A DNA stretch of 53,167 nucleotides from Patescibacteria group bacterium (lineage in GTDB: Bacteria > Patescibacteriota > Patescibacteriia > UBA2591 > JABMQE01): contig JAHIMF010000040.1 of the NCBI GenBank assembly GCA_018896645.1, positions 1 to 53,167 on the forward strand, given 5' to 3'. Below, piece after piece: positions 50,301 through 53,167 of the stretch. The notes under the pieces were generated by a model, which was not told the DNA's origin, searched no databases, and saw nothing but the letters and a program-made list of their open reading frames with translations. The stretch's first letter is position 1. Each line of letters starts with the position of its first letter. A program made the translations under genes and the position numbers.

Positions 50301-50912
50301 TTGGTTATTGAAGGTGATGGCGGCGGTTCTTATCAGGGACAATCAGGCTATGACGTTTCCATTGAAGGTAAATTGTATGTTACCGCCGGTTGTGCTGGAG
50401 ATATTACTTGTTCAGATATTGCGGAATTTATATCAGCGCCAAAGGATGAGCCGTTTGAATCCGGAGATGTGGTTATTATTAATCCTGGTTCCAAAGAGTA
50501 TGTCACAAAATCATATAAGCCATTTGATTCACGGGTTGCTGGTATCTTTTCTGCCCAGCCAGGTTTGTTAATAAGAGGAGGGGAGGGCATGAGTTTTGGT
50601 AATCCTGATTTTAGCAAGCACGGTGCTTTTGAGCATAATGGCTCCATACCCCTAGCTTTAGCCGGTCAAGTCCCAGTCAAAGTCACAAGTAAAAATGGTT
50701 TTATTAAGAAAGGGGACTTGCTTACAACCTCTTCAATCCCCGGCCATGCGATGAAATTTGCCTTGTTAGAGTTTACTGGCGAAGAGTCTTCGCAAGAATT
50801 GGCTAATAAACTCAATAAAAATGAACAAAGGAGAAATTCAATCCTTGGCAAAGCCCTGGAAGCCTGTTATGAGATTACTTGTAAAATCATGGTTTTGGTG
50901 ACTTTACAATGA
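47382..50912 (+). CDS. giant surface protein with two right-handed beta-helix domains
   Basis: A 1176-residue secreted or surface protein. An N-terminal signal or anchor helix (about 15-34) precedes the common CPR start of such proteins (WTEPTADPPDENVAAPIN). Two pectate-lyase-3/NosD-type beta-helix domains follow (about 190-560 and 610-960), each opening with AISALPAAGGTVYLLEGTY or AINALPAGGGKVFLPEGTY and built of repeats like NxIISGNNIQSS. GNVGIGTAxP motifs separate the modules. A C-terminal domain (about 1000-1176) has DIAEFISAPKDEPFESGDVVII, SRVAGIFSAQPG and LALAGQVPVKVTSKNG. It probably binds or cleaves polysaccharide or serves as an adhesin. An exact 69-bp tandem duplication is at 48453-48590. 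Confidence 0.75.
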   Translation: MLKTTILKILKHPRVVFLMIVLLLVLGSLIKAVTAAWTEPTADPPDENVAAPINISDIAQYKKGALSIGVDVLPVETLEVADITGGTARVRISDIVQNPELQLQYGSGPDEHWAIYSNQDNADSLNIWSYNAGSGGNRVTILQNGNVGIGPTNPSEKLEVSGNIKASGTICDSVGCIGGGVAGGGKTGPTLIVAANDSNDKTRADYVCDGTDDEVQINQAISALPAAGGTVYLLEGTYVVNPQTLISGTTYYAISLNSNVALIGSGAGTVIKLKDSWNGNGRLINANTKNSILLQNFKIDGNKGGQSGGSQDGIVFTTVTKSKINKLWVENVDVEGIAFKSSSNNNIISSCHFVSNSGSAIDFTSGSYNIISGNNIQSSGGSAIDFTSGSYNIISGNNIQSSGGRAIELKGSGNDYNIISGNNIQSSSNAGIDICGGADYNTVSNNNVSANARGIVIYNSSDSNTISDNVIVSNSSYGIQVHTGNYNAIVGNTLNNNGGTGTASSIHLDTADTTLISSNNIYDSAGTGYAIKIGAGADNNILVGNRYSGTGASSIKDQGINTIYNAQLAGSSGSDLILKSSGNVGINTTAPAAKLVVKGDMTASKVNKVIVVDGVTYSADGSGIQAAINALPAGGGKVFLPEGTYTISATLTLASNVILEGAGKTATILNLANGVNAAVISATNASNIRIALLKIDANNTNNNCSHCHGLYLTNVDYSTIDNIWLEDCEDDAIYFYSGSNNNAVTNSTFNANAESAIHVYSSSYNTIANNNVVSNGDRAIELYPSSTYNTVLGNILNSNSGTAVHLCASSNYNVVGDNVIKGNRNGITLDRGCHNNTITGNNLSANTGYGIALTSCGGDNNVISNNVIYDNGAAGGYSGIYLANTNDGSDNNIIASNVIYDSAGTGYAINISGSYNDNNVLVGNRITGFAWTTSKIRDLGAATIYNAQLVEDHLVLKPTGNVGIGTAKPTNSRLVIEGDGGGSYQGQSGYDVSIEGKLYVTAGCAGDITCSDIAEFISAPKDEPFESGDVVIINPGSKEYVTKSYKPFDSRVAGIFSAQPGLLIRGGEGMSFGNPDFSKHGAFEHNGSIPLALAGQVPVKVTSKNGFIKKGDLLTTSSIPGHAMKFALLEFTGEESSQELANKLNKNEQRRNSILGKALEACYEITCKIMVLVTLQ
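48453..48590 (+). repeat. exact 69-bp tandem duplication in the surface protein gene
   Basis: Two identical 69-bp units (48453-48521 and 48522-48590) encode two identical 23-residue beta-helix rungs (GSAIDFTSGSYNIISGNNIQ...). Identity at DNA level indicates a recent event. A third, diverged rung follows. Confidence 0.92.
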
Positions 50913-51055
50913 TATATATATTTGCTTAAAATTATAATGGGTGCTAAAATAAGAAACCAAAGTTAATTATTAATTTGGGAGGTGAGGAGTCTTTACCGTG
51001 ACATTTAAAACTTATGGAAACTTTAAATAATTATACTCAAAACTAAAATGAAGTG

Positions 51056-51084
51056 TTGAAATTAAACTTTAAAATGGTTATAAT
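51056..51084 (+). promoter_or_regulatory. promoter of the toxin-antitoxin pair
   Basis: TTGAAA (51056-51061), 17 nt, TATAAT (51079-51084). The predicted start is near 51091, 5 nt before the ATG at 51096, so the mRNA would be almost leaderless. Confidence 0.75.
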
Positions 51085-51095
51085 ATAATAAACTC

Positions 51096-51338
51096 ATGAA
51101 CAACCAACTTACAAAAAATATAACTTTACCAAAAATCTTGATTCGCAAACAGCAAGGGGTGGTAGTTTTGCCTTTGAGAGAGTACAAAGAGTTTTTGAGG
51201 TATGAGCTGAAAAAAGAAAATATTGATGAAATTGTCGAGGAAGGACTAAAAGAAGAAAAAGCAGGAAAGACTGAATCAATGGAGAGCTTTCTTAAGAGAG
51301 ATCACCCAAAACTATATGAAAAACATTATAGAGATTAA
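51096..51338 (+). CDS. putative antitoxin of a RelE-type module
   Basis: An 80-residue acidic protein: a strand-rich N-terminus (ITLPKILIRKQQGVVVLPLREYKEFLR), then an amphipathic acidic helix region (IDEIVEEGLKEEKAGKTESMESFL). This fits the Phd/YefM-like plan of an N-terminal DNA-binding part and a C-terminal toxin-binding helix. It overlaps the downstream toxin gene by 23 nt, normal for toxin-antitoxin pairs. The family assignment is by context. The promoter at 51056 is probably autoregulated. Confidence 0.65.
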   Translation: MNNQLTKNITLPKILIRKQQGVVVLPLREYKEFLRYELKKENIDEIVEEGLKEEKAGKTESMESFLKRDHPKLYEKHYRD

Positions 51339-51588
51339 GGTTGGTTCTCGATATAAAAAATCGTTTAGGAGGCTTTCTTTGAGGATACAAAAAGAAGCTC
51401 TCCAAAAAATAAATATTTTTAGAGTCAATCCATTTGACCTTCGATTAAAAACCCACTCATTGTCTGGAAAATCAAAAGATTGCTTGGCTTTCTGGATTAC
51501 ATATTCTTATCGGGTTAAATTCATTTTTCTCTCTAAGAGAGAAGTTTTGTTTTTAGATGTTGGTACTCACAGGATTTATAAGAGATAA
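51316..51588 (+). CDS. RelE/ParE superfamily toxin (mRNA interferase-like)
   Basis: A 90-residue protein with the RelE fold pattern: basic helices (SRYKKSFRRLSLRIQKEALQKI), FDLRLKTHSLSGKSKDCLAFWITYSYRVKFIF, and the C-terminal motif VLFLDVGTHRIYKR, a version of the 'D-GTHD-VYR' ending of YafQ/HigB-like toxins. It is probably a ribosome-dependent mRNA endonuclease held in check by the upstream antitoxin. Translation is coupled by the 23-nt overlap. Confidence 0.75.
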   Translation: MKNIIEIKVGSRYKKSFRRLSLRIQKEALQKINIFRVNPFDLRLKTHSLSGKSKDCLAFWITYSYRVKFIFLSKREVLFLDVGTHRIYKR

Positions 51589-51619
51589 CCCCATTAACAT
51601 TTTTTGTGAGTTTGAATTT

Positions 51620-51848
51620 ATGGAGATTACTTACGACTCAGGAGCTGATGCTTTAAACATCACTCTAAAAAAAAGGAAAAGTAGCCAAAACCGTGGAACT
51701 TGCTCCAGAGATAGTTTTAGATTTGGATAAATCCGGCAACCCACTTTATTTGGAAATTATTGGAGCCAGCGAGAGAATAGGCCAGAAAAGAGTCAGTGAG
51801 GTAACAATGAGGCATTTAGTTCCACAGGCAGTGCTATTAGCTCAATAG
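51620..51848 (+). pseudogene. DUF2283 family gene with a +1 shift in an A8 run
   Basis: From ATG 51620 the frame encodes MEITYDSGADALNITLKK, the DUF2283 N-terminus. After the run of eight A (51667-51674) the family continues in the next frame: GKVAKTVELAPEIVLDLDKSG, then NPLYLEIIGASERIG and a tail to TAG 51848. Removing one A joins the two halves into 75 codons. Unshifted translation ends about 20 codons later in unrelated sequence. It could be a pseudogene, a slippage-corrected gene or a sequencing error. DUF2283 genes often accompany small toxin-antitoxin modules; function is unknown. Confidence 0.75.
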
Positions 51849-51895
51849 TTATTCAAGACATCCAAGGTCATTGAATGATACCAGATGTCCGAGGT

Positions 51896-51925
51896 AAAGC
51901 CAGCCCTTTCAAGCGGCTGGCTTTT
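51896..51925 (+). terminator. Rho-independent terminator
   Basis: AAAGCCAGCC (51896-51905) pairs perfectly with GGCTGGCTTT (51915-51924), followed by T. It ends the toxin-antitoxin/DUF2283 transcript. A weaker stem ACATC/GATGT lies just before it (51859-51887). Confidence 0.8.
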
Positions 51926-51939
51926 AGCTTGAGGGGGGT

Positions 51940-51983
51940 TGTGGATAAATCGCCTTGACAGCTTCAACTTTTTGCTATAAGAT
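51940..51983 (+). promoter_or_regulatory. ATPase gene promoter with TGTGGATAA box
   Basis: TGTGGATAA (51940-51948), 6 nt, TTGACA (51955-51960), 17 nt, TAAGAT (51978-51983). The leader to ATG 52013 is about 23 nt and repeats the phrase aactttttgc seen in the promoter spacer. Confidence 0.6.
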
Positions 51984-52012
51984 ATAAGCAGAAAGTTTAA
52001 CTTTTTGCCACT

Positions 52013-53167
52013 ATGTTAAAACAACTATTACCGCGGACAATCCTGTTGGAAATTGCCAAGAACTTGGATAATCCCCAGGCTTTAATAATTGTCGGTTCGC
52101 GGAGAACAGGAAAGACGTCCTTATTATACCTAATTAGGGATTTACTAATTCAGAAAAAAAAAGTCCAATCAAAAAATATCCTTTATTATGACTTGGAAAA
52201 CGAAATCATCAGGCAGGATTTTCAAGTTAAAAATTTTGATTTAATCGCAAAAAATTTATTAGCCAAAACAAGCGCAAAGAAAAAATCATTTGTTTTGCTT
52301 GACGAAATTCAATATTTAGACAATCCAGCCGGGCTCCTTAAATATCTGAATGATCATTACGGACAATTAAAATTTATTGTTTCTGGCTCTTCGTCTTTAA
52401 AGATAAAAGAAAAATTTAGCGATTCAATGGTTGGCAGAAAAAAGGTTTTTCAGCTTCATCCTTTAAGTTTTAAGGAATTTTTAGAATTTAAAGAAAAACA
52501 AGAATATCTTAAATTGCTGCCCAAAGTTGATTTAACTAATTTAAAAATTAGCTGTTTTGAATTATTGCCGAGCAGTAAGCAGGAGATTCAAAGATTGTTT
52601 TTAGAACTTTTAACTTATGGCGGCTATCCGGAAGTTGTTTTAGCTCCTGGCGAGCTTGAAAAAAAAGAAATATTGTCAGAAATTTATACTTCTTACCTGC
52701 AAAAAGACATTAATTATTTATTTGATATTGACAATGTTGAAAAATTTAATAAATTAGCCCAATTGTTTTCGAGTCAAATTGGCAGCTTGGTAAATTTTTC
52801 TGAATTGGCCAATACTCTGGGCAGCGCCCGAGCCACAATTGATAGATACTCCTTTTTACAGGAAAACACTTTTCTTTTAGAATTTTTAAAACCGTTTTCA
52901 TCTAACCTTAGAAAAGAATTAACAAAAATGCCGAAAGTTTTTTTTGAAGACACTGGTTTGCGCAATAGGATAGTTAACAATTTTAGTCAGGACGAATTAA
53001 GGCCAGATATTGGAGTTTTGGCTGAAAATTTTATTTATTCTGAATTAAAAAAATCTTATAATCTGCCATTATATTTTTGGCGAACGAAAAGTAAATCCGA
53101 AATAGATTTTGTTCTAAAGCTCCCAGAAGAATTATTGCCAATCGAAGTTAAATACCAAGACCTCAAA
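52013..53167 (+). CDS. AAA ATPase with DUF4143-type C-terminus (cut by window end)
   Basis: 385 codons are visible and the frame is open at the window edge. N-terminal AAA_14-type ATPase: Walker A IIVGSRRTGKTSLLY (about 24-38), Walker B KKSFVLLDEIQYLDNP, sensor-like FIVSGSSSLKI. Then come the DUF4143 features: FKEFLEFKE, TYGGYPEVVL, YLQKDI, a winged-helix-like segment and the nuclease-like end FWRTKSKSEIDFVLK...IEVKYQ. Such proteins are common in mobile and defence-rich regions; the substrate is unknown. It has a strong promoter of its own. The C-terminus is probably only a few dozen residues away. Confidence 0.85.
   Translation, partial: MLKQLLPRTILLEIAKNLDNPQALIIVGSRRTGKTSLLYLIRDLLIQKKKVQSKNILYYDLENEIIRQDFQVKNFDLIAKNLLAKTSAKKKSFVLLDEIQYLDNPAGLLKYLNDHYGQLKFIVSGSSSLKIKEKFSDSMVGRKKVFQLHPLSFKEFLEFKEKQEYLKLLPKVDLTNLKISCFELLPSSKQEIQRLFLELLTYGGYPEVVLAPGELEKKEILSEIYTSYLQKDINYLFDIDNVEKFNKLAQLFSSQIGSLVNFSELANTLGSARATIDRYSFLQENTFLLEFLKPFSSNLRKELTKMPKVFFEDTGLRNRIVNNFSQDELRPDIGVLAENFIYSELKKSYNLPLYFWRTKSKSEIDFVLKLPEELLPIEVKYQDLK

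Overview
The window looks like part of a small-genome Patescibacteria (Candidate Phyla Radiation) chromosome, probably Parcubacteria-like. The evidence is gene content: a reduced VirB4/PrgI/VirB6-type secretion locus, a compact type IV pilus locus, multi-domain surface proteins with 'GNVGIG' motifs, many start codons without a Shine-Dalgarno, and typical CPR hypothetical membrane proteins. TGA is used as a normal stop (for example at the ends of the genes ending at 10022 and 10736), so this is not the Gracilibacteria/SR1 code.

Layout. 1-13 kb: a type IV secretion-like operon on + (VirB6-like membrane protein, proline-rich partner, PrgI, VirB4 N-terminal-like protein, VirB4 ATPase, VirB8-like protein, membrane protein, VirB2-like pilin), with a four-helix-bundle gene and an interrupted NYN-domain gene inserted. 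13-16.5 kb: an accessory island with a second NYN gene, REP-type hairpin repeats and their tyrosine transposase, a Fic protein and an ORF6N protein. 16.5-23 kb: housekeeping (propeller membrane protein, radA, recG, two small proteins, tRNA-Arg). 23-29 kb: two tRNA-Ser genes, then a type III restriction-modification cassette (XRE regulator, mod, res) ending beside a beheaded histidine kinase. 29-38 kb: propeller protein, lamin-tail lipoprotein, comF, clpC, membrane protein, htpX, lemA. 38-47 kb: pilM, pilN, pilO, a PilP-like protein, pilB, a response regulator, an atypical pilT and pilC. 47-53 kb: a giant beta-helix surface protein, a RelE-type toxin-antitoxin pair, a frameshifted DUF2283 gene and an ATPase cut by the window edge.

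Two patterns stand out beyond the genes. First, nearly every spacer is a long imperfect hairpin built from short words (such as cattaaag, gttaataa, aacaatcg, gtaataaa). The right arm often runs into the next start codon, and whole spacers recur as inverted copies, one pair identical over 94 bp. Related palindromes and words also sit in frame inside radA, recG, mod, res, comF and others. Second, both NYN-domain genes are followed by a convergent minus-strand unit. Each unit has a TTATCCACA box, a good sigma70 promoter, and a short structured RNA ending in a U-tract terminator. These look like small RNA genes paired with putative NYN ribonucleases. The same TTATCCACA (DnaA-box-like) motif lies upstream of several other promoters in the window.
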